Below are positions 50,501-62,826 of a stretch of 64,000 nucleotides of DNA, piece after piece. Origin of the DNA: Marsupella aquatica (taxonomy: Eukaryota; Marchantiophyta); contig OZ316897.1 in NCBI GenBank assembly GCA_973895155.1, positions 8,804,001 to 8,868,000 on the forward strand, in the 5' to 3' direction. Position 1 is the first letter of the stretch. Each line of letters starts with the position of its first letter. A program made the position numbers and the translations under genes. The notes under the pieces were generated by a model. The model was not told the origin of the DNA. It was given only the letters and a program-made list of their open reading frames with translations, and made no database searches.

Positions 50501-52570
50501 ATGCTTCCCAACTCTGGCACTGGTACTCCTTGACCTGGAAATGCAAAACTTTGGAAAAGTACCATGGCAGCATCGTCTTTGAGGTATGGAACCTCATAGA
50601 TGTCCCCCCAATGACGTACAAGATTTTGGTCTCGCGATGTCATAATGAAACGGCTATGTGACCCTGTAAGTTGACCTAATTCTGATAAAATCATGGCATC
50701 ACGATCAGTAGAGATATCATCTAAACCAAGGAGCAACTTCTTCCCTTTCAAGTTCTTCCAATCCTCTTCACTTGAGACCTTTCTCCCATGACGATACATC
50801 TGACTCCACACTTCTTGTTTCACAGCTTTCTCATCCCCTTTGATTAGCTTCACATTAAGCACAAAACAAGTATACTCAAATTGTTGGCTCATGCTGTTGA
50901 AAATTATCTTGGCAAGGGTGCTTTTGCCCACACCTCCCATTCCCACCAGGCCTAATATTGGAATATTGAACAGCTTCTCGATTATTTCTTCCTTTGGACC
51001 ATCAATACCAATAATTGAGTCAGGAACAAATTGGAAATTCTCAGGAAGTACTGACGTGCCTTGTGCCTGCATTTTAAGAAACAATAGCCAACTGTCAATA
51101 CCAATTGTATTTTGGGCTTCAAAATACAATCATGAAACAGCCTACTTTCCAACTCAATTCAAGATGGCCGCTTGGGCAAAAGGGATGAAAACATCTTACC
51201 TTCACGTCACCAACTATTCTGGAGAGAAACGTCTCTAGCGTATAGAAGCTTCTTTTGGTCTTTGTCATTGGCTTACATATTGTGAAGTGGTCAACTCCAT
51301 CAACAATATTGAAATTATCTCGTCTTGAAGATGCCTCAGGGACTATGAAAACTTCACCTAAGTTTCCCTGCCCAAAACCAACCAACAAATGCAATTGATG
51401 AGACCACAATTATGTGAGCCTCTATACTGTGGCAAAATACTTGAATCCAAATTTGAAGTAATATAAGAGTACTCTTATCATTGTCACTGTCACACATTAC
51501 TGTTACTACAAATCACTCCATACACTAACGTTCATTAAACCTCAAGAAGACATGATTGTGAGATTTCGAATTGCAGAGGGACAGCATCTACCAATGTCTC
51601 ACTTAAACAAAGCACACCACACGGAAGGTAGTGAGTAGATCTATACCAATCTTGTTGGCATGCTCTCTCCAACTCCCTCCATCTGCAACTTGGGATACAT
51701 TCTGCATACCCTGTCGAACTTGTGATTCAGCCTTGCTGCTTCTTTACTCAGAATTTTGAAGTAATCCCGTAGGGGACCGCCACAAAGATCTACTGCTTCC
51801 TCTGCAATTGAGCTGCCGTGATGTGGAGTGCCATAAAAAAATATTCCATTTAGGTTGTTAAGAAAGGTCTGGAGCTTCTCCTTGGTTGGGCCTTTGGTCA
51901 TACCGAGCAATTCATGGGCTTGGCAGAATACTTGCTTAATGACAATGCCCCCAACAGAATGACCAACTAAGATCACCGGACAACCCGGCACTTGCCCAAT
52001 GTCTGCTTGGAGTAGATCCGAGATGAAGTTTTCTGCAATGTTGTAGATATCGAAAACACTGTTACGGACACTTTTGCCTACACGCCCATCATATGAAACA
52101 TACAACACGTGACTGCCTGGGAATTCCTCAACCAACCACTCTTGAGGCCACATGCATTTCCCATCCCTGCTTTCCCACGTCCACAAATGTACATTTGTGA
52201 AGTTCTGGAATTGCAGCCCATGGAAGAACAAAAGCTGCATGCTGGCAATGCCCGGCGGTCTGTCAAGCTCATAAAAGGATTCATTTACCTGAGACAAAGG
52301 GTCCAAGTAATCAATACTCCCACACAATCTTGTCATTCAATCCCTCGTTTACATTCAAAGCACAAAATCCCACAGAAGCCAAGACCAGACTAGATCAGGG
52401 TCTGGACTGTGCATTACCTCTCGAGCACCTGCTGTGATTCGCGAAGAAGTAGAAGCTATAGATGTTGTGGTCAATGACGCACGTAGCATGTAGCTCAAGC
52501 GTGTGACCCATCGGCTTTTGGAGTTCGCAGGATCGTAATAGTTGGCAAGGCCGCGTAGAATGGAAGCCAT
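47564..52570 (-). CDS. HNL immune receptor: alpha/beta-hydrolase, NB-ARC, LRR (copy 1)
   Basis: This is an intracellular NLR receptor expected to sense pathogen effectors. Exons are 52570-52418, 52288-51647, 51367-51200, 51066-49999, a small one starting at 49970 whose donor is unclear, and 49804-47564, giving about 1,430 aa. The hydrolase domain (about 60-320) has FFHGLQF, the nucleophile elbow GHSVGG, YGTPHHGS and DHFTICKP, as in lipase/SERAC1-like proteins. NB-ARC has P-loop GMGGVGKST, LLLGLDD, SRFIMTSRD and CDGLPLTLEVLGK. The usual MHD position reads VHE. The last exon holds a poly-Asp run and about 20 near-identical 24-residue LRRs, then diverged repeats and a short tail. The frame is open throughout. 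Hydrolase-NBS-LRR genes are known from liverworts. Confidence 0.9.
47985..49430 (-). repeat. 72-bp LRR-coding tandem array (about 20 units)
   Basis: Units encode LPESFGGLSSLNHLEF plus a variable CxNLxT segment. Unit-to-unit change is confined mostly to two or three residues after LEF and the residue before TLPES. In the middle, units alternate (FNECENLCT, FYECENLRT), a 144-bp higher-order repeat. The plus strand carries repetitive open frames that are only shadows of this array. Confidence 0.95.
49707..49768 (-). repeat. GAT-type microsatellite coding for poly-aspartate
   Basis: Two runs of ATC/GTC triplets on the plus strand translate on the minus strand as acidic runs of Asp (six, then eight or nine, split by ESAS) just before the LRRs of HNL copy 1. 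Copy 2 has only two Asp at this place. Confidence 0.9.
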
Positions 52571-55500
52571 GCAGGTAACCGAGTAATTTCGGAGGCTTGC
52601 TCTTGATACCGATCAGAGCATGTGCTCGAGAAGAAACCTGCGCAGCATGAAGAAGGGTTGAGCAGGCTTGTCTTCTCCGGTCCAAAAGGCAGTATGGTCG
52701 ACCTTAGATGGTGGCCTAAAAGGTGGGACAAGTTCAATACTTCAAGTGCACATCCGTGAGTAATTCAGTAGTCCCTAGGCGCAAATAGAAATAAAGTACT
52801 CTTATCATCTAAATAAAGTACTCTTATCATCTAATGCGTAGCGTTGCCTGAAACGAGACATAATTTGCTACTAGTGCGTTGGACTAGAAGTTGTCTCATG
52901 CTGAAACACGAGACATGACAGGTTACACTGCAAGCCAGGTGCAAATTGCTTTAATGCTCCGTAACATTTAATTCTATCTATTGATATCAAAAGCCTGGAG
53001 CACATTTACACGTTCTCCAAACCATTTGATCAAGACTGTCCACTTAGAGGTCGGAGTTGGAGACCAGAGAAGAGAAACAAAAGCTTCGTGTTTGATGTCC
53101 AGAACGAAATCCACTTATGTAGATCTGCACGAGGGGCAGGAAAGTGAGCATTCAAGCGACATGGACGCTTTGAAGGTATTCAGGTCGTCATTTCGGTTGG
53201 TGAATGGAAGTGAGCGAGTCAAAACATTCCAACAACCACATGCCATAAGAGAAAATTCAAGGATTTCAAGGGTACACTGCAAGCCAGGCGCAAAGTGCTT
53301 TACTGCTCCGTAAGATTTAATTCTATCTATTGATATCAAAGGCCTGGAGCACATTCACACGTTTTCCAAATCAATCGATCAATACTGTCCACTTAGAGGT
53401 AGCAGTTGGAGACCAGAGAAGAGCAACAAAAGCTTCGTGTTTCATCTCCAGGAACATAAGTCCACTAATTCTAGATCTGGACGAAGGGCAGGAAAGTGAG
53501 CATTCAAGCGATATGGAGGCTTTGGAGGTATGCAGGTCGTTATACTGGTTGGTGAATGGAGTGAGCGAGTCAAAACATTCCAACAACCACATGCCATAAG
53601 AGAAAATTCAAGGATTTCGCCATAGAACTTACCACTAGGCGAAAAAAGGGTGACTGATACAGAAGTCCACGAAAGCGCTTTTGCAGATATCAGCTTTCCG
53701 ATTCCAGGAACCAACGCAGCCGAGGCTCAAAGTTTGTTCACGAAGAGCCACCTTTGGAACGGAGAATCTGACCTGGATGAAGGGGTTCACAGATCTTGTC
53801 CGTCACTGATGGATCTGTTCACAACAGAGAAGCGAAACGAAAGGCGTGTTTGTCGCAGTAGATGATGAATCAGGTCCTCCACATGTGGAAGAAAGGAAAG
53901 AAGGTGATCGACCTTTGATAGGTCGGACGCGATGCAAAGGAGTCAACAATTCATAATCGTGGAATAACGGTGGGTGAAGTTGAAGTGAGCCAGTGGATGT
54001 TTTTTGGCATAACACCAGCCAAAAGATGTAGAAGATGGTTAATCTCACAGGGCTACCACTGCGAAATGCTGCACAAATTCACAAAAACACATATGCAGAT
54101 GATCACGCCGAGAGTCCAGGAATCGAAAGGTGGCGATATTCACAGTTTGTGGGTAACGAGGCTTCCTCGTTGGAACAGAGTCGTGCGTAACGAGGCTTCC
54201 TCGTTGGAAAGAGCAGTGCTCCTGGGATGACGAGGCGAAGGACGATTGCACAGATCTGGTCACAGAAGAAACTGATGGCTGCAATCAATCAGTAAACGGA
54301 TCAACAACAATCGTCAAATACCGTGAAATTGAAGTGAGTCAATGGATGGTACTATGGTAGACCTAGAAGGACACCAGCCTGGAGAGGGAAAACAAGAGCC
54401 ACCCCACAAAACTCACCACTGCGCATAAACGGGTCCGCAAGCTACCTCAAAAAATGGAAAGTTGAGAGTCAGAAAGCGGGTTTTAGCACAGTAGAGTCTG
54501 CGACGGAAATTTCTAACAATGGAGTGCCGGTAGATCTGCTCCTTGGAGCTCAAGGAGTCAACAAACAAGGTGAGGAGGGTCCAACCTCGAGAGAGTCGCT
54601 TTCCTGAGCAAGCAATACCCAGCATCGGCCAGTATACACAGAGCAAAGCTTGGTAAGTGGCGAGGGAGCATTCTCCTTTGGAATCTGTGTACATGGGAGG
54701 AGGGGGGGCCCATTGGTGAGACGACTATGTTGCGTTTTGACAAAAATTACAAAGCTATACATCTGCACCGTCTATTGTAAACATTAAAAAATGGCTCATG
54801 CCCCTCGTGTGTGCTTTTCTTTTCCTCGTGTTCCCCTGCTGTAACTTTGGCCGGCGTCAAACTAATCCAGAATAATGGTTCCTTATTATTACTTACTTAA
54901 TCTTAAATCAGTTGTGTTCACTTTTCACTCTTGCTCCAGTATTTGTCTTCGACGTGCGACTCGTCAGCAGTAATCTATAGTACATAATTTGGGATGTGAA
55001 TTTGGTAGCTTTCTCTAAAACGTAGAGGTTGCAAAACGACTGCAGCTGGGGTCAGTGTGTGTGGACGAATTGGCGTGTTAGAGTTTTCTGCCCTTCGAAA
55101 ATGAAACTCCACGATTGATTGCGGGGGGAATGACTCGGGTTCCGCTCGTCTGCCATGGAAATTTCTGTGCTTCATGTAGACCTAGTTCTGCTCTACATTT
55201 GTGACCGACGCCTACTTCGCATTCTGCGGGTAATACCTGAAAAGCCTGTGCCAAGCTTTATATACAGAAGCCGGATCGAATGGAACATGTTTCTTGCACA
55301 GCACTTGAGAGCGTGTGTAGCCCATAAATCCAGGACTTCCCTGCTCGATTAATCTGGTAGAATGACTTAGCAATCTTCGTCCGAATCTACCCTGGGAGCC
55401 ATTTCGATCTACATTTTAGAGTTTCACAGTTCTAGGACAAATGTTACAGCTAAGTCATTGATCTGTAAACAACGAATGGTTTTGAGCTCAATGATCTTAA

Positions 55501-56059
55501 TTACAGCAACATGATCACAGAAATATATTAATTTCATACCGCTAAACATTCTGCCTCCTGTTCGAAAGCAACACCGCCCTGTATGGCAGTTCTTGCCTAT
55601 ACCTTGCCCGAAGTTTCTGACCCGCATATCAAAATCTGTTCCCGGAGTGCTTGAAAGCCAAGTTTGGGGGTTGATTGCCTCAGCAGCACGGGTAAGGAGC
55701 TCTCGATCCTTCTACAAACTTTGAAAGATACGAAGACTTGATAACCCTGCAGATTTGTCACTGAAAAGAAACCCAACATATTGAGCTGTAACCATATTGT
55801 ATAAAGAAGTTGGAACGCATCAGAAGACTAATCTAAATTGACTAGGTGATGTAGAAGTGCACTGCCGGGGAGTGTGAGAAGAAAACTGAACAGCCAATCG
55901 CAACAGAGTACTGTAAAAACCCGAACCAAACCAAAAACCAAAACCTGGCTCGACAAGTAGTTTACACTGGGAAATGTCGAGAGAGAAAGGTGTGTGGCTC
56001 GGCAACATGAACGTAAACGCTGCGCAGAAAGGCTCAGGGCTCATCAATGGTAATAAAGT
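52571..56059. other. HNL copy 1 upstream flank and unique spacer
   Basis: A segment of about 300 bp (TCTATCTATTGATATCAAA to ATGCCATAAGAGAAAATTCA) is present twice, at about 52972-53270 and 53321-53615. It occurs once upstream of copy 2, at about 63215-63510. The part up to about 54400 matches 63540-64000. From about 54400 to 56060 the sequence looks unique, and I see no gene in it. Confidence 0.6.
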
Positions 56060-58879
56060 CCGAGATTGTAGACTTCGTACTATAGAAATGAGGGACTCTT
56101 AATAGAATCACAAAGGAGATTGAAAGAACTTGCAGACTTTTTCATATCTCAAATCCGAACTTCTAGTTTATTCTGAATTATCTCAAATGAGAACTCCGAA
56201 TTTTACTAATGCAAGCACAGTCTTCAATTTCAATACCACAACAATACCATCCAATGCAAGCAACTCAATTACACTGTTGCCAACGCAGTCTTTGATACAA
56301 TTCCTCTGACATGTTGCTTCACACCCTGAAAATTGGCTAGACATACACTTTCAAGTGATGCAATGATAAGCCCTTTGCGTGAGCTGATAGTGTGTTAAAC
56401 AAAATGTGTGGATAGTCACGAAAATAAGTTACAAATAAATTACAGGTACACAACCAACATTCAAGCTCGACAGAAGTACCTACTTTACGTTGCATATCAA
56501 ATGCTCCTGGTCCGTTCTTTGGATTCGTAAAGGTTACAGAGTGCAGACAAACCATGACACAAACTTAGAAATTTCGATTTGAGATTCCAGACTAATTCCG
56601 ATTCTCATATCTCTACGTCTATGCACTATCATAACAATGCCAGATTGTCGATCAATCAACACTTCCTACGCCCAGAGCACCCCTTCCAACATCACAATCC
56701 GACCATGCATCCCATTTACACTCTGGCTAATCAATCAATGATTCAGTTCCCTTACGGGCTGCTCGCGTCTTCGCCTTTCAAACTCCATCTCCCAGCCATG
56801 AGGTCATTTCAAGCGAACCAGTCATCTAATATGATACTACTGCTCACTCGTGCTTCAACGCCACAATATATTCTACTTGAAATGCTCCAATCAGGAAATG
56901 AGTAGTTGAGGTCCGCCGATCAAATTGTCTAAATGATAGATTTTATTTCATTCTAACTTGAAAAGCAATATCCGGGTACAGAGAATTAGTAATCTAGTGG
57001 GATACAGCTCACTCATGTTGCCATGACACAATAAATTCAATCAGGAAATGAGTAGTTGAGGTTAATCAAGTTGTGCAAATGATATGTGGACAATATTTCT
57101 TTCTTGAAAGACACTGTGTTGATCATATATTCACGTCACCAGGAGAGAAGACGTTTCACAGCCGAAAAAGATGTGCGCAATTTATCTTTCAACCATCGCA
57201 CAACCCAAGCGGATCAGGAAAGAAACAACTCGCCCGGGAAAAAGGTCTACGGCCAGGCAAAACGATTGTAGGTGCTTGGTAGAAAGCCGCACCAAGAGTG
57301 TAGGTGTGGGCTAGAAGGGCCCGAGGCTCAGTAATGATAATTAAGTTTGAAATGGTATAGTTCATAGAGTAGAAACAAGGGACTACTAGTATAATTACAA
57401 AGGAGACTGAAAGCAGTTGCAGAGTTTTCATATTTCATATGAGAACTCCTGATCTTACTCAATTATTTACAAGTTTGTAATGCACGGTTTGGAATTGGCC
57501 TGAGGGTTTTACTTTTGATTTTGCTATTGAATTTGCTTGATTGGTTGAGGTGAGTAATTCTAGAAGTTGTCAATACCATTCAAAATAATCACTTCCATCT
57601 TGGCGCTGCCCTGTGAGTTAAACTCGCCTGTGGGTTTTACTATTGGAATTGCTTGTTTAGTTGAGGTTTAGCGGGTGGTAATACCATCCAGCGCACTCAC
57701 TTTCATCCTAGACATGACAATAGCATCAATGCAAGCATTTCAATTCCACAGCCATGACAATAGTATCCAATGCAAACACTTCAATTCCACTGTTGCCAAA
57801 GCAGTCTTCGATACAATTCCTCTGATGTGTAATTGCTTCACATCCTGAAAATTGGCCTAGTAATGACAATAACATCCACTGTAGACAGTCCAATTCCAGT
57901 TTTCGTAACGCATTGTTCGATATATTTCCTCTGATGTGTAATTGCTTCACACCCTGAAAATTGACTGCACATACACTTGCTGGTGGCACACAGGTGATGC
58001 AATGATAAGCCCTTTACGTGAGCTGACAATGTGTTTAACAAAATGGGTGGATAGCCACGAAAATAGCTGCAACTAAAATTACAGGTACACAACCAACATT
58101 CCAGCTTGATGGAATTACCAACTTTAAGTTCCACTAAATCCACCCGTAAAGGTTATAGAGGGCAGACAAACTGACCGAATTCCAGTCAGACTAACTCCGA
58201 TTCTCATATCCCTACATTTACGTACTGTGATAACAATGCCAGATTCCCGATCAATCAACTGCTATACAGAGCACCCTTTCCAAGGTCAGAATCCCACCAT
58301 GGATCCTACTCACACTCTGGCTGATCAATCAATGATTCATGTCCCTTCCGTGCTGCTTGCGTCTTGCCTTTCGTGGTCTTGAAAACTCCATCTCCCAGCG
58401 TTGCGTTCGACGGCCCAAGACCTCCTTAGATGCTGTGCAAACTGCGCAAAGACCAGCCAGCATTATCGAGTTTTGACCATAGTTCCATTTCAAGCGAACC
58501 AGTCATCTAATATGAAACAATTCACTCATGCTTAACGTCACAATATATTCTACTTGATATGCTCCAATCAGGAAATGAGTAGTTGAGGTCCGACGATCAA
58601 ATTGTGCAAATGATAGATTACATTGCATACTAACTTAGAAAGCAATCTCCGGTTCAAGCGCAACAGTAATCTAGTGTAATACAGTTCACCCATGCTGCAA
58701 CGACGTAATAAGTTCAATCAGGAAAAGAGTAGATGAGGTTAATCACGTTGTGCAGATGATATGTGGACATCGTTTCGTTCTTGAAACACAATATGTGATC
58801 ACATGTTCACATACCGGAGCACACATAGTCGTCAGTCTGCTCCTCCCATTCGAGCTAATGTAGAATGCGCCTAACCGAC
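56060..58879. other. Two diverged copies of the HNL 3' flank
   Basis: Sequence like 46140-47500 occurs twice here, at about 56060-57140 and about 57340-58850. Landmarks are ACAAAGGAGACTGAAAG, CCTCTGATGTGTAATTGCTTC, CCAATCAGGAAATGAGTAG and TGATCACATATTCACG-like boxes. Three copies in all are therefore visible. No reading frame is conserved among them. Confidence 0.7.
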
Positions 58880-61800
58880 CTGTTTGTGTACAATCATCAC
58901 CTTGATCGTCGATATACCTCTATTTCCACGGAAAAACATCCATCTTCTACTGTGTACCATATCCGCGAACTTCGTCCAATCTGCTCGGTGCATTAGGTGT
59001 CATCAACCATGGTGGCAATGAATTGACAAGATTATTACGAAACTCGAGCTTTAGTGTTTGCAGTGACGGTGAACTCTTGATGCCGTCTGGAATGCTCCGA
59101 ATAGAATAAACGAATATTTCCAGGTGACGAAGATCCTTCAAGTATCCAAATGAGTTCAGTGTCATGTCCTCAGCCACACGTATCTTCACAAATTGAAGTT
59201 TCTTGAGTTGCCATAAAGATTCGGGCAAAGTGTCCAATGTGCAATCCAATTTAAGCTTCTCCAAGGCAGCGAGTTGTCCGAAGCTGTCTGGCAAGGTGCC
59301 TAGTTTGTCGCAGAAGCTTAATTCAAGCTGGTTCAAGGAGGACAGTCCCCCGAATGACTCAGGCAAGGTACGCAAGTTCACGTCTCGCACTCATAAAATT
59401 CAAGATGGTTCAAGGAGGACAGTCCCCCGAATGACTCATGCAAGGTGTGCAAGTTCTCACAATTCTGAAATCGAAGATGGTTCAAGGAGGACAGTCCCCC
59501 GAATGACTCAGGCAAGGTACTCAAGTTCTCGCACTCATGAAATTCAAGATCGTTCAAGGAGGACAGTCCCCCGAAGGACTCGGGCAGAGAGGACAATTTC
59601 GGACAATCATAGAATTCAAGATGGTTCAAGGAGGACAGTCCCCCGAATGACTCAGGCAAGGTACTCAAGTTCTCGCACTCATAAAATTGAAGATGGTTCA
59701 AGGTGGACAGTCCCCCGAAGGACTCCGGCAGAGAATACAATTTCGGAGATGATGCTATTACAAGGTGCTGTAAGGAGGACAGTTGCCCAATAGAACTCGG
59801 AAGGTGCTCCAAACCTTTTAACTCCAAGTAGGCAAGATGACTTTGGAGGGAAGGGTCAAAAAGATTTAGACCAACACATTTGAGTAAAACAAGCTCAGTT
59901 GGGAAGGATCCATCTTCCTGAGCTCCATCCATCCTCACTGGGACGTTGACTTCCAAGAACTGTAGATTCTTCAGTCTAGGAAGAGCGTTGCTTGGAATAT
60001 TGATAGAAACCTCATCATCATTTGCACTCTTGTGCTCCAACCGCAAGGCATACAATTCCTGTAAATAGAAACCACAACTGAGGATCAATAAATCACCTGA
60101 TACTATTTTATCCCAATCATTGCAGATACGTAGTTAGACCAAGAAAAATCTGAGCTCATCAAGGGTACTCCAGGACCAGGTCCAATCCTTCAAATATGCA
60201 AGCACAAGCATGCATGTTTGTAGTCTGCTTGTGACTGACCTGGAGCTTACCTTTCCGTTTAACAGACTTGGAGTTTGTAACAGCTCCAGACCCTTCACTC
60301 CATCCCAGACCCTCCACTTCCTGGAGTACCTGGGCTCACATGCAATCTTCCTTCCAAGACTTTGTAGCTGTTCATGTACCTTGATTAGCTCATCATCTTT
60401 CACGTCATAAACTAGAGACATGTCCACCAAAGTCCCCCAAAGTATCCTTTCAATAGGTGTTTTATAAGCAACCCTCAATACTGCCAGGACTTTCCCCAAA
60501 GTCCACCGCCCTGACCTGCTGAAAAATGTTGTTACATCCAAAAACATCTGTTGCTCTATCGGTCCCAGACCCTCATAACTAGGCCTTAGTTTAGCCCAAA
60601 GCCTCCCATTCATGTCTTTCACATCCATTGCTTCATTCAAGGCAAGCAAAGTTTGCTTCCAGACATCATGGTTTGATTTTGCTTTCAGGTACTTCCCAAG
60701 AACTTCCAGTGTTAGAGGCAAGCCATCACATTTTCTCACAATGGTTTCCATGATGCCTCCCAACTCTGGCGCTGGTACTCCTTGACCTGGAAATGCAAAA
60801 CTTTGGAAAAGTACCATGGCAGCATCGTCTTTGAGGTATGGAACCTCATAGATGTCCCCCCATTGACGTACAAGATTTTGGTCTCGCGATGTCATAATGA
60901 AACGGCTATCTGAACCTGTAAGTTGACCTAATTCTGATAAAATCATGGCATCACGATCAGTGGAGATATCATCTAAACCAAGGAGCAACTTCTTCCCTCT
61001 CAAGTTCTTCCAATTCTCTTCACTTGAGACCTTTCTCCCATGATGATACATCTGATTCCACACTTCTTGTTTCACAACTTCCTCACCCCCTTTGATTAGC
61101 TTCACATTAAGCACAAAACAAGTATACTCAAATTGTTGGCCCATGCTGTTGAAAATTGCCTTGGCAAAGGTGGTTTTGCCCACACCTCCCATCCCCACTA
61201 GGCCTAATTTTGGACTGTTGACCAGCTTCTTGATTATTTCTTCCTTCGGACCATCAATACCAATAATTGAGTCAGGAACAAATTGGAAATTCTCAGGAAG
61301 TACTGACGTGCCTTGTGCCTGCATTTTATGAACAATAGCCAACTGTCAATCCCAATTGTATTTTTAGCTTCAAGAGACAATCATGAAACAGCCTACTTTC
61401 CAACCGAATACAAGATGGCTGCTTTGGCACAAGGGATGAAAACTTCTTACCTTCACGTCCCCAACTATTCTGGAGAGAAACTGCTCTAGCTTATAGAAGC
61501 TTCTTTGCTTCTTTGTCATTGGCTTACATATTGTGAAGTGGTCCACTCCACCAACAATAATGAAATTATCTCGTCTTGAAGATGCCTCAGGGACGATGAG
61601 AACTTCACCTAAGATTCCCTGCCCAAACCCAACCAACAAATGCAATTGATCAGACCACAATTATGTGAGCCTCCATAGTGTGGCAAAATACTTGAATTCC
61701 AATTTAAAGTAACATAAGAGTGCTCTGTCATTGTCACTGTCATAGATTACTGTTACTACAAATGACTCCACACACTAATGTTCATTAAACCTCAAGAAGA

Positions 61801-62826
61801 AATGATTGTGAGATTTCCAATTGCAGAGGGACAGCGTCTACCAATGTCTCACTTAAACAAAGATTGCTTGCACACCACACGGAAGGTAGTGAGTAGATTT
61901 GTACCAATCTTGTTGGCATGCTCTCTCCAACTCCCTCAATCTGCAACTTCGGATACATTCCGCATACCCTGTCGAACTTGTGATTCAGCCTTGCTGCTTC
62001 TGTACTCAAAATTTTGAAGTAATCCCGTAGGGGACCGCCACAAAGATCTACTGCTTCCTCTGCAATTGAGCTGCCGTGATGTGGAGTGCCATAGAAAAAT
62101 ATTCCATTTAGGTTGTTAAGAAAGGTCTGGAGCTTCTCCTTGTTTGGGCCTTTGGCCATACCCAGCATTTCATGGGCTTGGCAGAATACTTGCTTAATGA
62201 CAATGCCCCCAACAGAATGACCAACTAAGATCACCGGACAGCCCGGCACTTGTCCAATATCTGCTTGGAGTAGATCCGAGATGAAGTTTTCAGCAATGTT
62301 GTAGATGTCAAAAACACTGTTACAAAAACTTTTGCCTACACGCCCATCATATGAAACATACAACACGTGACTGCCTGGGAATTTTCCAACCAACCACTCT
62401 TGAGGCCACATGCATTTCCCATCCCCGCTTTCCCACGTCGACAAATGTACATTTGTGAAGTTCTGGAATTGCAGCCCATGGAAGAACAAAAGCTGCATGC
62501 TGGCGTTGCCCGGCGGTCTGTCAAGCTCACAAAAGGATTCATTTACCTGAGACAAAAGGGTCCAAGTAATCAATACTCCCACACAATCTTGTCATTCAAT
62601 CCCTCGTTTACATTCAAAGCACAAAATCCCACAGACGCCAAGACCAGACTAGATCAGGGTCTGCACCGTGGACCTCTCGAGCACCTGCTGTCATTCGCGA
62701 AGAAGTAGAAGCTATAGATGTTGTGGTCACTGACGCACGTAGCATGTAGCTCAAGCGTGTGACCCATCGGCTTTTGGAGTTCGCAGGATCGTAATAGTTG
62801 GCAAGGCCGCGTAGAATGGAAGCCAT
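58880..62826 (-). pseudogene. HNL immune receptor copy 2, frameshifted in the LRR exon
   Basis: Exons equivalent to copy 1 are 62826-62674, 62546-61905, 61618-61451, 61318-60251, a small one starting at 60224, and the LRR exon from 60058. The hydrolase (GHSVGG) and NB-ARC (GMGGVGKTT, LLLGLDD, GLPLTLEVLGK) parts are open. The LRR exon has only about six units. A 5-base excess near 59377-59385 shifts the frame and ends the protein after about five units. A one-base loss near 58980 shifts the tail again. The first donor reads GAG/GTCCAC where copy 1 has GTAATG. It could still make a truncated hydrolase-NB-ARC protein. Confidence 0.82.

Larger units (their letters stand above)
45985..54400. repeat. 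Tandem segmental duplication, copy 1
   Basis: This is matched by about 57170-64000 in the same orientation. Offsets are about 11.2 kb at the left end and 10,254-10,256 bp across the HNL exons. Most of the difference is the shorter LRR array in copy 2. The right copy runs to the window edge. Confidence 0.9.
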
